Positions 26,348 through 37,629 of a DNA stretch of 64,000 nt are shown piece after piece. The DNA comes from Podarcis raffonei. Its lineage: Eukaryota > Chordata > Lepidosauria > Squamata > Lacertidae. The position numbers and the translations under genes are program-made. The stretch's first letter is position 1, and each line of letters opens with the position of its first letter. The notes beneath the pieces are model-generated. The model had not been told where the DNA came from. It was given only the letters and a program-made list of their open reading frames with translations, and searched no databases. Location: positions 65,720,831 through 65,784,830 of the forward strand of contig NC_070607.1 in the NCBI RefSeq assembly GCF_027172205.1, given 5' to 3'.

Positions 26348-27659
26348 TACAGAGGAAACAACTAGCCACTCAGATTCATGTGAATGCAAAGAAGCATTAA
26401 GGAGGAAGAAGAAAGCAGAAGGAATAGCTGAACTGAAAAGGAGAAATGTCAGAGGTGTTGCTGCATATTCTGGCCCTTCCCTGTCATACACCCCAACTCT
26501 TACCATCATATCAAGTCCTCCTTCTAAGCCAGGAAGCCTCTCCTGATCAACTCCAAGGCAACAACTTGTTTTACTCTTTTAATAGTACCTCAAGCTTCAT
26601 CCAGTCACTACTTTTTGGAGGACTTCCTTTAGGTTACTTCTGTAACATGTTCCTTTAAAAAGGTTAGCCAACGTACATCAGAAAAAAATAACATTGCATA
26701 CATGGTTTTAGTAATCAACTTCCATAAGTTATTAGTTTTCTTACATATTTACTATACAATGTATAAAATCTTATTTGACTGCATTTTGTCATTGTCACTA
26801 TCATTTTGCATTCTAAAGTATTACAGATCTTATGTGGCTTTCGAGCTGCAGTGTACCACTGTGAAACTTATCTTTAAAAATTTCACTATTGCATGATAAT
26901 TCTCAAAACTCTGAACCCAAACAGCTTTTCCTAACTATCTTTGACCGTTCTTTTGTGGCTCTTTCTACCATCATTTCCCAGATCAGTGGTGTGTGTGCCA
27001 TGGGCAGACATGATGGGCAGCAAAACTGGGGCAAGTAATCTAATAATGAAGAAGATGCCCAAGCTGTACAACAAAATTGTGCCAGCCACATGTCTATTAC
27101 GGTAGTGAAGAGACAGTGTGGAGGCTTCAGAAACAAAGGAGAGACCTCATGCAGGTTCATGTGGAAGGAGATGCCTCCTTAGGAGTTAGTCCACCTCAAA
27201 AGGTTGCTGCAATGATAAAATAGGCCAGGGGACAACCTCCCTCCCTTGAACTTGTTACACTAAAAGGATTATTTCACTAGATGTAGCCTTGGGCTTAATG
27301 TTTAGCCTTAGATGTAATTGGGAGATGACTATCTCTGAGTATGTGACCTCATTATTAAGGAACATTGTGCACAGATCTGGTATGAGAGTTTCTGCTCTGA
27401 TGAACATATTCCTTGAGTCCCAAAACTTTTTTCTGAAGAAATATTGTGTTCTCATCCCCACTCCCCGTCATTTAATGACTCTTTCCCTAGTCATTTCCAC
27501 TTTGGTATTTTTCACTGAGCCCAAACATTCTGGTAGATGAAAGGAATGCTCTCCTGAAGCACTTTTGAACAGAGACAATCCTGATATATCCTAAAGGGGA
27601 AGTATGCCTCCATAGATGCTATGCAGCCACTTCTTTAAAGCAGACCATTTGTGCACAGC

Positions 27660-27690
27660 ATGGTTTTTTTAAAATAATAATAATAATAAT
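27660..27690. repeat. Short (AAT)n tract
   Basis: About five AAT/ATA units after an A-rich run. Simple repeat only. Confidence 0.6.
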
Positions 27691-27874
27691 TGACGCACCT
27701 ATGAAGCACTGAGTTTGTTATAGGTTTTAATGATAGCATAACAATAGCAAGAGTTCAAATTAATCCCAGGAGAAATTGTAATTATGTTTATAACATTTAG
27801 TTCTTAGCAAGGCTGCCAATTAGTTACTACTCACATTTCTTACATAACGGCAACTGTACTATGAAGCTGCAACT

Positions 27875-27975
27875 ATTGTCTTAGTCAACCATAAAGTTCA
27901 CTGAGTGATCTTGGGCAAGTCACTATTTCTCATTCAAGCATTTGTCACAGGTTGTGGTGAAGATACAATAGAACA
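27875..27975 (+). repeat. MIR/CORE-SINE-like fragment
   Basis: GTGATCTTGGGCAAGTCACT followed by TTTGTCACAGGTTGTGGTGA and AGATACAATAGAA. This is the usual MIR-type arrangement of the 'cttgggcaagtcact' motif and the 'cacagggttgttgtgagga' motif. Confidence 0.6.
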
Positions 27976-28854
27976 GCGCCCAACCAGTGTTCGAAATTAG
28001 CCTGACTACAGACCACATGGGACCTAGTAAAGATGCCCAGGTGCCTGGATTGTGTCTGACATCTCCACATCTGGAGGTATATGCCTGTGGATCATTGGAT
28101 CTTGACTGTTTTCACACACTAATACCACATCCTGTAGAATTCTATCAGTTATATTTTATCTGCACCATCAGAATGAATTTCAGGAACCAAAATGCTTTTT
28201 CTGTGCAGCCTGAGCAGGAGCAGCGAACAACATTATAGTTAACTGTTGTCACTTGTCTTCACTTACCCCACTGTCCTGCTCACAGTGGTGAAGAATATTC
28301 TTAGGTTATGAATGGTCTGTGTCACCATTAAGAAAAAGAGCTGGAGTAGACAAATATATATGTGGACTGTCCCTGGATAAAGTGACTCAAAGTTCTTAAC
28401 CTTGCTCAAGGTTGTCATACAACTAGACAGATGTTTAACTGAGAATCAATCACAGTCAGTCCATCATTCAAAAAAATAAGTCTTGCCCCCAAATGACAAC
28501 TAAACATTTTGTTTTTATTGTAATCTTGGTTTAAGGAGCCATTTGGTGCCTAGCTTATAAATCTGAGTTTCTAATTCTGTCCCCAGTACAACATGCCTCT
28601 CAAGCTCCTTGGAGAGCGACAAACATTAAAATTAAAAAATAGACAAATCTTAAATAGGAAGGTAGTTGGTGGAATTTAGTATTATTGCAATATTGGACAT
28701 GAGTATTAGGCATCTTTGGTAGCCAAGCATGGCTGAAAAGTCGGGTGTGTACAGTAAATAAAATTATTAGAGTTTACCACTGGCCCTATCCATCTCATAA
28801 GAAACTGATTCAGTCTCTCTCATAAATTCCAGGCTCATGTCTTTGACACCAGAG

Positions 28855-28893
28855 TTTGATTGATTGATTGATTGATTGACTGATTGACTGGAT
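28855..28893. repeat. (GATT)n microsatellite
   Basis: About nine GATT or GACT units, next to a LINE-like tail (TTTATATAATGCCCTTCATC) at 28905-28930. Confidence 0.85.
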
Positions 28894-29774
28894 TTGATTT
28901 AATTTATATAATGCCCTTCATCAAAAGATATTGTGCCTATAGTTTTTGAGTGCTTCTAAAGCGTAAGGAGCAAAGGAATAGTCAACGTGACTGCCGGGTT
29001 TGGACCTTTAAATCATCTATACAGTTTTACTTGAGCCAGGTAGAGGGGAGCAATTTTGTATTAGCTGCAATCCTATACCCACATTGTGAACATACATTTG
29101 ATTATTTGTTTGGTTTGCAAGTCAGAGCAGAAAACAAACAAATGCTGCACTATTGTGGGATAGGAAAGGATGGAATCTTTAAAAAAAAAACCTAAAAACT
29201 AAACAAACCTCATCCATTTAGTTCTTCCTTCTTTAACCATCTAACCACAGAAGAACTATTTTGATGCTCATTACTAGTAAGGATGAGATTAACAGTACAA
29301 TCTTGTACACATCTGCTCAGCAGTCAATGGAATGTATTCTCAGGTAAATTTGTACAGGAGTAGATCCTAAAGAAATATAACAGGGTTGCTTTAATTCATA
29401 GTATGTGTAGGAATGTGAGGTAGTATAACTTTGTGTGATCTGGCAATTTGAGGAGACTTATTTGCAAGGCAGGATTAAGCACATGAGATATTTTATCCCA
29501 TAATGCCGTTACATTATCCTGGTAACCAGTAACTGCAAAAAGGTGGCTTAACATCTCATAATGAAACCATAGGAAGATAATTTTTTGTATGCAATGAACA
29601 AAAGGAATAACAATTGTATTATTCTTTGTATTAGTTTCAAAACGTGATAGCTATGTGTGGGTTAGAAATCATTTCCCCAAACCTTCAATGTTAAGACTGA
29701 AAAAAACCTTCACTTTATTGCATTCAGTCATTATAGGCAAAGCATGAATCAATGGATCATCTAGGTCCCTAACA

Positions 29775-29932
29775 GCAGTGCTATTTTTCTAGAAAAAGAG
29801 GTGCCAGAACTCTCCATGTGGGTGAAAAAGGTGCCGGAACTCCCTTGTTCTCTTAGAATGGCAATGGTGCTCACCTGAGAGGTGCCGGAACTGAGTTCCT
29901 GGGAGTTCCCTCTGAAAAAAAGCCCTAACAGT
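29775..29932. repeat. Non-autonomous element with TTTTTCTAGAAAAAGAG end
   Basis: Opens GTGCTATTTTTCTAGAAAAA then GAGGTGCC, and repeats GGTGCCGGAACT. The same element occurs in reverse at 55470-55595. Shared blocks include CTTGTTCTCTTA, GGCAATGG and CACCTGAGAGGTGC. Confidence 0.65.
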
Positions 29933-30653
29933 CTGGTTTCTGATCCAGTTTCGGCACTGAAACAGCCTTGGTCATCATGATGACCTTTATCAGGAGAGAG
30001 GGAGGGAGTGAAAATCTGTTGGTAGTCCGTTACTTCTCAGTGAATTTTGACACCATTGGCCATGGTGTCCTGCTGGAGAAACTTGAGGTGGAAGTTTGAG
30101 GCACTGAATTATGCTGGTCCCACTCTTGCCTGCAGGGTCACTACCAGAGAGTAGCATTCGGATATTGTTGCTCAGCCCCGTAGCTTTTGAACTGTGAGGA
30201 CTTGCAAGGATCCATTCTGCCTCCTATGCTATTTAACATCTAAATTAAACTGCTGAGAGCTGCCATCTGCAGATTCTGAGCACGGTATCTTTGGTATGAT
30301 GACACGCAGCTCCATTTCTCAATTCTATTGGAATCAGGAGACACTGTGAATGTGTTATACAAGTGTCTGGAGACAGTTGTGGACTGGATGGAGGCCAATA
30401 AACTGAGTCTGAATCTTGTTAAGACAGAAGTGTCATGAGTAGTTGATGCCTGAGTCCAGAAGTTAGGTGTAGGACCTGTTCTGGGAGAAGTTCTGGGAGA
30501 AACAAGACCTGTTCTGGGAGAAACAAGTTTGGGAGTACACCTGGATTCTAACTTGTCACTAGAGTCTTGTTTGGCTTCTGTGGTTATGAATGCTCATGCC
30601 CAGCTTTGTTGTGATTTGTTAACTACAGCTGTTTCTAGACCAGGATAACTTGG

Positions 30654-31469
30654 TGTCAGGGAATCAGGAGCAGGAGCACTGGGGAGAGAGGATTGGGAGA
30701 GCGAAGGGGAAGAATCTGAGGGCAGCGTAGGGGAGTATGACAGTGGCCCGAGAGATTCCATGAGCTTCTCCAGCGAATCAGAAGATTCCCAGAAGGGGGC
30801 GCCGATGGTCAGGGCAAGGGGGGTCCCAGGGGGGACGCACCAGAAACAAGGAGCCAGAGGGGAACCCCAAAGCAGCAGTGGAGGATCGGGACCAGTTTCC
30901 CCACCAGAGCATAGTGGGGGGGAGGAGTCACATGTGTCAGGGCCAGCGTCTCCTCCAGAGAGGGAGTCAGGGCTGACCACGCCTCCATCGGAGAGTGGGG
31001 GAACAGAAGGGAGGTCAGTTGCAGCTAGCCCCCCCGAAGGGGGAAGCAGTGGCAGCAGCAGTGAAACGGTCAGGAGGAAAGCTGCTGGCTGGGCGCGCGC
31101 GCCAAGTTCAAATGTGCAGGCGCGCGGAACAGCAGGAGACCCGGATGGGGAACCAGCTCCTAAAGCCCGCCGGAGGGAGGGAGAAGGCTCAGGGGAATCA
31201 GCGGGAGAAGAGGCTAGAAAGGGCGGAACCCCGGCGGGCAGGCGGACCCAGAGGAGGAAGGAGCAGCGGAGAAGGTGGAGCAAGGCTAGGATCTTAAATT
31301 GGTGTCAGGGGGGAGGAGACTCAGACGGAGCATCAGTGGTCTGACACTTTAGACGTGGGGCTGCGCGCTGCGGCTCTGGAAGTGAAACTGAACTTCAATA
31401 AAGACTTTTATACTTAACAACGAAGCAGCGTTGGTCCTTTGTGAGCTGGGACCTAGGGCAGCCCTGACA
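30654..31469 (+). mobile_element. Solo LTR (fossil), family uncertain
   Basis: 816 bases with TGTCAGGG at the left end and CCCTGACA at the right, flanked by the 5-base duplication CTTGG (30649-30653 and 31470-31474). A poly(A) signal AATAAAG lies about 70 bases before the right end. The interior is purine-rich and GC-rich. A 5-base duplication with these ends fits a Gypsy-type or retroviral LTR left by recombination between the two LTRs; no internal genes remain. It is younger than the LINE it interrupts. Confidence 0.85.
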
Positions 31470-31723
31470 CTTGGTCTCTGTTTTCCATGATCTGGTGACC
31501 TCCCATCTGGACTATTGTAATGTACATTGGGGTTGCCCTTGAAAATTTATAAAAGGTGCAGTTAGCACAGAATGTGGCTGATAGGTTGTTAAAAGCGGTA
31601 GTCCAGTGGGACCAAGTGTCACCAGTCCTGAAAGTGTCACCAGCTGCCAGTGAGCTGCTGGGTCCAAGTAACAGAGTTTGTGCTTATGTTGTATCAAGGC
31701 CTAAGCAGGTTAGAAGCCAAGTA

Positions 31724-32138
31724 CAGTGGTGCCTCGCAAGACGAAAAGAATCCGTTCCGCGAGTCTCTTCATCTTGCGGTTTTTTCATCTTGCGAAGCAA
31801 GCCCATTAGCGGCTTTGCAGCTTAGCGCTATTAGCGGGCTTAGCGGATCAGCTGATAAGCGGCTTAGCGGATCAGCTGATAAGCAGCTTAGCGATCAGCT
31901 GTTAAGCGGCTTAGCGGATCAGCTGTTAAGCGGCTTAGCGGATCAGCTGATAAGCGGCTTAGCGGCTTGGGAAAAAGGGGGGGAAAGAAAAAAAAACCCG
32001 CAGGAACTCGCAAGACATTTTCGTCTTGCAAAGCAAGCCCATAGGAAATTCGTTTTGCGAAGCACCTCCAAAACGGAAAACCCTTTCGTCTAGCGGGTTT
32101 TCCGTCTTGCGAGGCATTCGTCTTGCGGGGCACCACTG
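31724..32138. mobile_element. Tigger-like non-autonomous DNA transposon, copy 2
   Basis: Ends CAGTGGTGCCTCGCAAGACG and CGTCTTGCGGGGCACCACTG are near-perfect reverse complements with TA on both sides. The core at 31835-31965 is a tandem array of a unit of about 24 bases (CGGCTTAGCGGATCAGCTG then ATAAG or TTAAG), about five and a half copies. Open frames across it are by-products of the repeat. Confidence 0.88.
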
Positions 32139-32962
32139 TATCTAAAAAAGCATGTTTCCCTGTATCAGCCATGTAAGATCCTATGATTGGGAGGTAAGGC
32201 CTTGTGCTACTACTTGTTCCTGTCTGGTTGGCACTGACCTGTGATAAAGCCTTTTCTGTTCTAGCCCCCCCATGGCGACTGAGGTGCATTTGCCTTTATT
32301 GCCTTTATTGACTTTCAGGAGGAAGTTTAAAACATTCCTGTTTCCCCAGATATTTGGTGGCTGAAAATATCTGGCAACCCTGAGATCATTGTTTGAATGT
32401 TTTGATTTTCATAACTTTTTAACTGATAAAAGTTGTTTTACTGTGATTTTTGCCATCCTGGGCTTCTTCAGGAAGAAGAGCTGGTAAATTGAATAAATAA
32501 AATCAATCCAGAACACAAACACAGAAGGCACTAGGAGAGAACTTTAGGGGGGAAAAGAAGATGTAAAAAAGTGTGAAAGTGATTACTTCTCCAGTTCTCA
32601 CTTGATTTTCATGCCCTTCGCCAGGAAGAAAAGGCACAAGACTGACCACTACTCCTGCTGCTGTTCCCTATCTACCTGTGCCACTCTCAGCACCATCACA
32701 GCACTGTGCTTTCTGCAACTGAGAACACACAGCAAGTCCCTCTAACTGTTGGCTGCAATCCTGCCCCAGCAGGCAAGGGTGAGAAGAAAACACAGTGAGG
32801 AATATAACAGCCAAATCCCCCTTGCTGTATTTCCCTTTGCCAAGCAGAGACAAAGGGGCTTTTACTTTGCTGACTTCACCCCTTTTTCTCCTGGGGAGGA
32901 GGAGAGGTGGAGAGATGAAAAGAGACAGCGTAGTAGTACTAGTAGTAGTAATTTTATTTACT

Positions 32963-33350
32963 GCATTTTTCCGTCTATAAGACGGCCCCATGTATAAGAT
33001 GCCCCCTATTTTGGGGGACTCAGATTTTAAAAAATGGGGAGAGATGTATCCATGCTTAAGATGCCCCCTAATTTGTAACATTACAGTGGTACCTCGGGTT
33101 ACATATGCTTCAGGTTACAGACTCCGCTAACCCAGAAATAGTATCTCAGGTTAAGAATTTTGCTTCAGGATGAGAACAGAAATTGTGCTCCGGCAGCGGG
33201 GCAGCAGGAGAAGGCCCCGTTAGCTAAAGTGGTGCTTCAGGTTAAGAACAGTTTCAGGTTAAGAACGGCCCTCCGGAACGAATTAAGTACTTAACCCGAG
33301 GTACCACTGTACTTTTAGGAAAAAACCTAGTCTTATACATGGAAAAATAC
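32963..33350. mobile_element. DNA transposon with GCATTTTTCC...TATAAGAC inverted ends
   Basis: The left end GCATTTTTCCGTCTATAAGA and the reverse complement of the right end GTATTTTTCCATGTATAAGA agree at 18 of 21 positions. GATGCCCCCTA-type blocks repeat inside. It is itself interrupted by the Tigger-like element at 33084-33309. Superfamily not determined. Confidence 0.7.
33084..33309. mobile_element. Tigger-like non-autonomous DNA transposon, copy 3
   Basis: 226 bases with ends CAGTGGTACCTCGGGTTA and TTAACCCGAGGTACCACTG, flanked by TA (33082-33083 and 33310-33311). Its interior (GCTTCAGGTTAAGAACAG and related) is the reverse of copy 1 at 26090, so the two belong to one subfamily. Confidence 0.88.
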
Positions 33351-33590
33351 GATATATGCCACCCATCTGACTGGGTTGCCCCAGCCACTCTGGGCAATTT
33401 CCAACAATATATTAAAACACATAGCTGAAAACATATAGTTGCAAGGGGGAGAAAGCCAAGAGATCTGAGCCATGGTGGACAACTGTACTCAAATACTTGT
33501 TTGCAAGTGAAATGGCAGCAGAACTTTTTAATATATGTGTAAAATACAATAAGAACATTTCTGAAAACTATGTAACACCAAAAATTATGG

Positions 33591-34554
33591 TATGAAATTT
33601 ACGGCATGTAATGCCTTAAGAGAGAATATTATGAAAATGATATACAGGTGGTACATGACACCAGTCAAGCTTGCAAAAATCTATCATTTGCCCGATAACA
33701 AATGTTGGAAATGTAAAGAAAATGAAGGTACATTCTTTCACCTTTGGTGGACGTGCCCAAAGATTAAGGCTTTCTGGGAGATGATCTATAATGAAATGAA
33801 AAAGGTATTTAAATATACCTTTCTGAAGAAACCAGAGGCCTTTCTCCTGGGCATAGTCGGCCAATTGGTGCCAAAGAAGGATAGAACTTTCTTCATGTAT
33901 GCAACAACAGCAGCAAGAATACTTATTGCAAAGTATTGGAAGACACAAGATTTACCCACCCTGGAAGAGTGGCAGATGAAGGTGATGGACTATATGGAAT
34001 TGGCGGAAATGACTGGCAGAATCCGAGACCTGGGAGAAGAGTTGGTGGAAGAAGATTGGAAGAAATTTAAAGACTATCTGCAGAAACATTGTAAAATTAA
34101 TGAAAGTTAAAATGATGTTGGATTGAAAACAAGTGGCATTAGCAACAAAGTGAATAAGAATATGCAAAAATGGATTGATAATGGATGAAAATAATATGTT
34201 ATAATATGTTATAATATGTTATAATATGTTAAGATATAGAGTTAAGATAAATGAAAGAGGGTAAGGATTTGTTGATTTGATTATGTAAATGGGAATACAA
34301 AAAGGGGAGGTGTGAGGAGGCCAAGGAAACAAGCTAACGAGTTTAAAGATACAAAAAAATGGATTTGTTTTTAATTTTTTTTATTTATTCGTTTTTTGTT
34401 TTTTGTATTTTTACTTTTCTTTTTTCTTTTTTCTTTTTAATGTATTTTTGTACGCTTTTTTCTTTTTTTATCTCTTTCTTTTTATATGTTTTCTTTTTAT
34501 TCTGTAAACCTTTGTTTTTTGTAAAATCTCAATAAATATTTTATAAAAACAAAA
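33591..34554 (+). mobile_element. L1 LINE, 5'-truncated, with 12-bp target duplication
   Basis: An open frame (33592-34110, 172 codons) matches the C-terminus of L1 ORF2: IYRWYMTPVKLAKIYHLPDN, then KCWKCKENEGTFFHLWWTC (the CCHC-like motif), KAFWEMIYNEMKK. A pyrimidine-rich 3' region and an A-rich end follow. CAAAAATTATGG flanks the insertion on both sides (33579-33590 and 34555-34566), so both ends of this truncated copy are defined. The frame is still open, suggesting a fairly young insertion. Confidence 0.9.
34189..34232. repeat. 10-bp tandem repeat inside the L1 3' region
   Basis: Four copies of a 10-base unit (ATAATATGTT). Confidence 0.9.
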
Positions 34555-34566
34555 CAAAAATTATGG

Positions 34567-36060
34567 CAGCTAGTTTTGCTAGTTTATTACTTTTGACAAC
34601 ACCAAAAGTAGTTACCCCATCCAAAGAGACAAACTCCAGTTGTGAAACATGTAATATGCACAATAGGGCCCATGCATAAACACTGAATGCATTTTATTAT
34701 TTCTACATAACTATGCTTAGAAGGACAGCATAAACATGTTGCTTTAAGTACCGCAATGAAGAGCTAATTATATAGAGCAGATCATATTCTGTGCACTACT
34801 TCCAGAATATTTCATTAAATGGCCTTAACTTACCAAACACCCTTACCAAGGAATACATGCCACATTGTGAAAAGCAAAGGGCTCTACATGAGACATTGCC
34901 ATGCTATGCCTTTATGGCCTAACTATTTCACCATTCACACTACAGCTTGTTGCACCTGGAAGTGAGCAGTCACAACTACAGAACTGTCTGCTTCTGGAGA
35001 GAACCCCATTATAAAGCAGAACATGGCATCTTGCAAGCAGCACCCCAGTCCAATTACACACACACACAAAATATTTCAGTCATTTTAGCCTTATTGTTTA
35101 TCACTTCTATCAATAATTTTAAAGCCCTTGCTTAAATCTTTAAAATTCTACAAATCTGTTGTTAAATGCTGCTAAATCAGCCTCAAATTTATCCAATGAG
35201 AGCACTGAACCACAGACAGAACCAAGAATTAGATAAGCCAATTCATTTTGAAGGATTACTACAGCTTTAATGACTAGCTTATACTAAACTTCTCCTGAAA
35301 AGTCCACAGATGTATGGCTCATTTGAATACTCTTATGAACAGAAGAACACACGGTATGTTTATGCAGCAAACTTAACCAACAGCTTTCCAAAAATAAATT
35401 TGCTCCGTTCCCAACTGAATTGGACAAGACCACCTTGACAAACTATTCATAGAATTCACTACACCTTGCACCAAGTCTCCTGCTACCCTAAATCTTTAAC
35501 TCAATTGTCTGGAATGGATCTATCCACGTATCAATTTACTTTCATCACAGCAGATCCTGAGTTACACCAAAATTTGCAGCTTAGAAACAACAACATCCAA
35601 GTGCACAGAAAAGATGGTTTTACTTACTTACAGTGCTTTGTTTTTGTTATTTCAAATCTGCAAAGAATACACAGGAAAAATCTCCTGAAGCTGTGTAATG
35701 GAGAACCAGAAGCACAAACTCATTACTCCCCAGATAGACGCAGTAGGATAGCTTAAATGTTACTAGCCTTCCGTCAATCCAAAACTTGTGTGCCAATTGA
35801 TAGGAATTATCCTCCTAAAGTCACAGGTTGTAGACTAAAGGTACAAAACCTAAGCCTTTACTGAAGAGACCTGTAATCTACTAGACTGAATTTTACAAGG
35901 AAGGGAATAACTCTACCCAGTGATACTGCACACTCTTTTGCACATATAATGTTCTAAATTCAATGTATGGCATCTCCACGTAGGACTGGGAAGGACTCTT
36001 TTACTGATTTTTCTTTTTCTTTATGTCTATTTTACAATTTTAATATTGATAAGGTTTAAT
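34567..36060 (-). other. TRIM33: TRIM33 intron 1, unrecognised stretch
   Basis: AT-rich DNA of about 1.5 kb. I see no repeat family, conserved protein frame or RNA gene in it. A short (CA)n tract lies near 35057. Confidence 0.5.
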
Positions 36061-36372
36061 TGACTTTCATCACTTTTCATATGCTGCTTGTCTATCCCAG
36101 GACAAACTGTGATTTGTTTTAAGTATGGTTTGTGCAAAAAAAGCCAACTTCAAATTGTGGTTTATGATCCTGAGATTACTCAGAGTATAGTTAAAACCAA
36201 TCACTGTTGACCTTGGTTCAGACATGATAAAAAAAAAAAACGGGTGGTGGTTGCTTCTAATGTCCTTCTTGTGAAAATGCCAAATGCCTTAGAGATTTTT
36301 ATTTTTAGTTGACTAATTAATTAATTAATGTTATCACATAATGGTTCACACAAAACAGACATCATCATAGTT

Positions 36373-36508
36373 CTAGTTACAAGTAGGTAGCCGTGTTGGT
36401 CTGCCATAGTCAAAACAAAATAAAAAAATGCCTTCCAGTAGCACCTTAGAGACCAACTAAGTTTGTTATTAGTATGAGCTTTCGTGTGCATGCACACTTC
36501 TTCAACAG
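36373..36508 (+). repeat. Short retroposon-like repeat with 10-bp direct repeats
   Basis: 136 bases containing GTAGCCGTGTTGGTCTGCC, CAGTAGCACCTTAGAGACCA and ATGAGCTTTCGTGTGCATGC, flanked by CATCATAGTT on both sides (36363-36372 and 36509-36518). This repeat type is widespread in reptiles; I do not assign a family name. Confidence 0.65.
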
Positions 36509-36529
36509 CATCATAGTTGAAGAGGCAGC

Positions 36530-36532
36530 CTG

Positions 36533-36594
<62 letters not shown>

Positions 36595-36597
36595 AGA

Positions 36598-36646
<49 letters not shown>

Positions 36647-36647
36647 T
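36530..36647. repeat. Compound (CT)n(CA)n microsatellite
   Basis: About 20 CT units followed by CA units broken once by AGAGAGA, then about 20 more CA units. Open frames here (poly Ser-Leu, poly His-Thr, poly Cys-Val) are artefacts of the repeat. Confidence 0.98.
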
Positions 36648-36979
36648 CCAAGACTTTCACTTCATGGCAGGCCAGTTGCAAGAGTTATGAACAAACAACT
36701 ACACTTGCAGGACTATGTTAGCGCTACCACCTTTTTCCTGATAGAGGTTCTGTCCCATTAATAGAATAAAAACTCAAAAACTGTGGCTTTCCTTGTCTCC
36801 ATGCCAGAACAAATGATGACTTGAATTTATGCCTATTATATCAGTTGACGATACAAATATTCTTGTTTGGAAAAGAAAAAAGGCAACCTTCTATAGAAGG
36901 TTCTATATTTTAGTAAACACACTACTGCTTTCACTTTAATGACTCACTAAAGGCAGCCCTCCTCTACATTTGTCTATGT

Positions 36980-37118
36980 CTAGCATAGGCTAACGCAGCC
37001 CTCCAGATGTTTTGGGACTACAACTCCCATCATCCCTGACCACTGGTCCTGTTAGTTAGGGATGACGGGAATTGTAGTCCCAAAACATCTGGAAGGCCGA
37101 GTTTGCCTATGCCTGGTC
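36980..37118. mobile_element. hAT-like fold-back element
   Basis: A 139-base near-perfect hairpin. The left arm (GCATAGGC, then CTCCAGATGTTTTGGGACTA, CAACTCCCATCATCCCT) pairs with the right arm over about 55 bases, leaving a short loop around CACTGGTCCTGTTAG. Non-autonomous; a common squamate repeat. Confidence 0.75.
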
Positions 37119-37592
37119 TATGTACTTATTTGCAGGGACAAATGCTCCTCCCCCCCATATATATATATAAACTGGGACAGTGTTGAAACACAGTGTTTGT
37201 ATTCAAACATAACACTAACTACATACGCAGGCAGGGCTATGCCCACATCCTTCTCCCTTCCCATCTAGGGCAGCTACTTGGAGATCAGAAGCATTCGCCT
37301 TAGTTTTCAACTAACTGTGGTTTATGTTATGTACGAACTGGAACAAAAAGATTAAGCATTTTAAGCATCCCCCCCCAAAAAAAAAGCCAACCTCAAACTA
37401 TGGTTTACGACCCTGGGCTGCACAGACAAAACACAGTTAAAGGTAAATTTACTCAAAGGCATAACAGAAGACAAGGAGGGAGAGGAACAACTCATGAACA
37501 TAACACTAAACTTTGGTTTAACCTTTTATCTAACCAGGTCCTTGTACTGCAATCTTCTCAGGATCCAACACTAGCACATTAAAGTATGCTAC

Positions 37593-37629
37593 TACTACAC
37601 TTGATCTTAGCCAAAAGGCCGAGAAGCGA
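37593..37629 (-). ncRNA. U2 snRNA 5' fragment (antisense to the adjacent LINE)
   Basis: The minus strand reads TCGCTTCTCGGCCTTTTGGC, then TAAGATCAAGTGTAGTA, identical to nucleotides 2-38 of vertebrate U2 snRNA. This includes stem I and the GUAGUA branch-site recognition segment. The match stops there, so it is not a functional U2 gene. It sits exactly at the 5' junction of the LINE at 37630-40124 and inside that insertion's target duplication. Confidence 0.93.

Larger units (their letters stand above)
29935..32515 (+). mobile_element. L2-like LINE, interrupted by two younger insertions
   Basis: Reverse-transcriptase remnants read GSILPPMLFNI, then WYDDTQLHFSILLE, CLETVVDWMEANKLSLNLVK and TEV at 30080-30430, then TSHLDYCNVHWG at 31500, ending in an L2-type tail (CTTCTTCAGGAAGAAGAGCT, then AATTGAATAAATAAAA) at about 32510. 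The order and spacing fit one LINE interrupted by the solo LTR at 30654-31469 and the Tigger-like element at 31724-32138. Multiple stops and frame changes mark it as old. Confidence 0.7.
32930..33450 (-). repeat. LINE 3' end, minus strand, interrupted
   Basis: TAGTAGTAATTTTATTTA at the left and TGCCACCCATCTGACTGGGT, then TGCCCCAGCCACTCTGGGC at the right are two parts of one L2-like 3' end in reverse. The same end appears in sense at 49370-49450. The gap is filled by the DNA element at 32963-33350. Confidence 0.55.

Noticed and set aside
30594-31344. 229- and 194-codon open frames on opposite strands
   Set aside because: They fall almost wholly inside the GC-rich solo LTR and show only low-complexity Ser/Pro/Gly sequence with no domain.
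36321-36761. Open frames of poly Cys-Val, Arg-Glu, Ser-Leu and His-Thr
   Set aside because: Translations of the (CT)n(CA)n microsatellite.
37593-37629. U2 snRNA gene
   Set aside because: Only nucleotides 2-38 are present, with no Sm site, 3' stems or upstream promoter; it is a fragment at a LINE junction.
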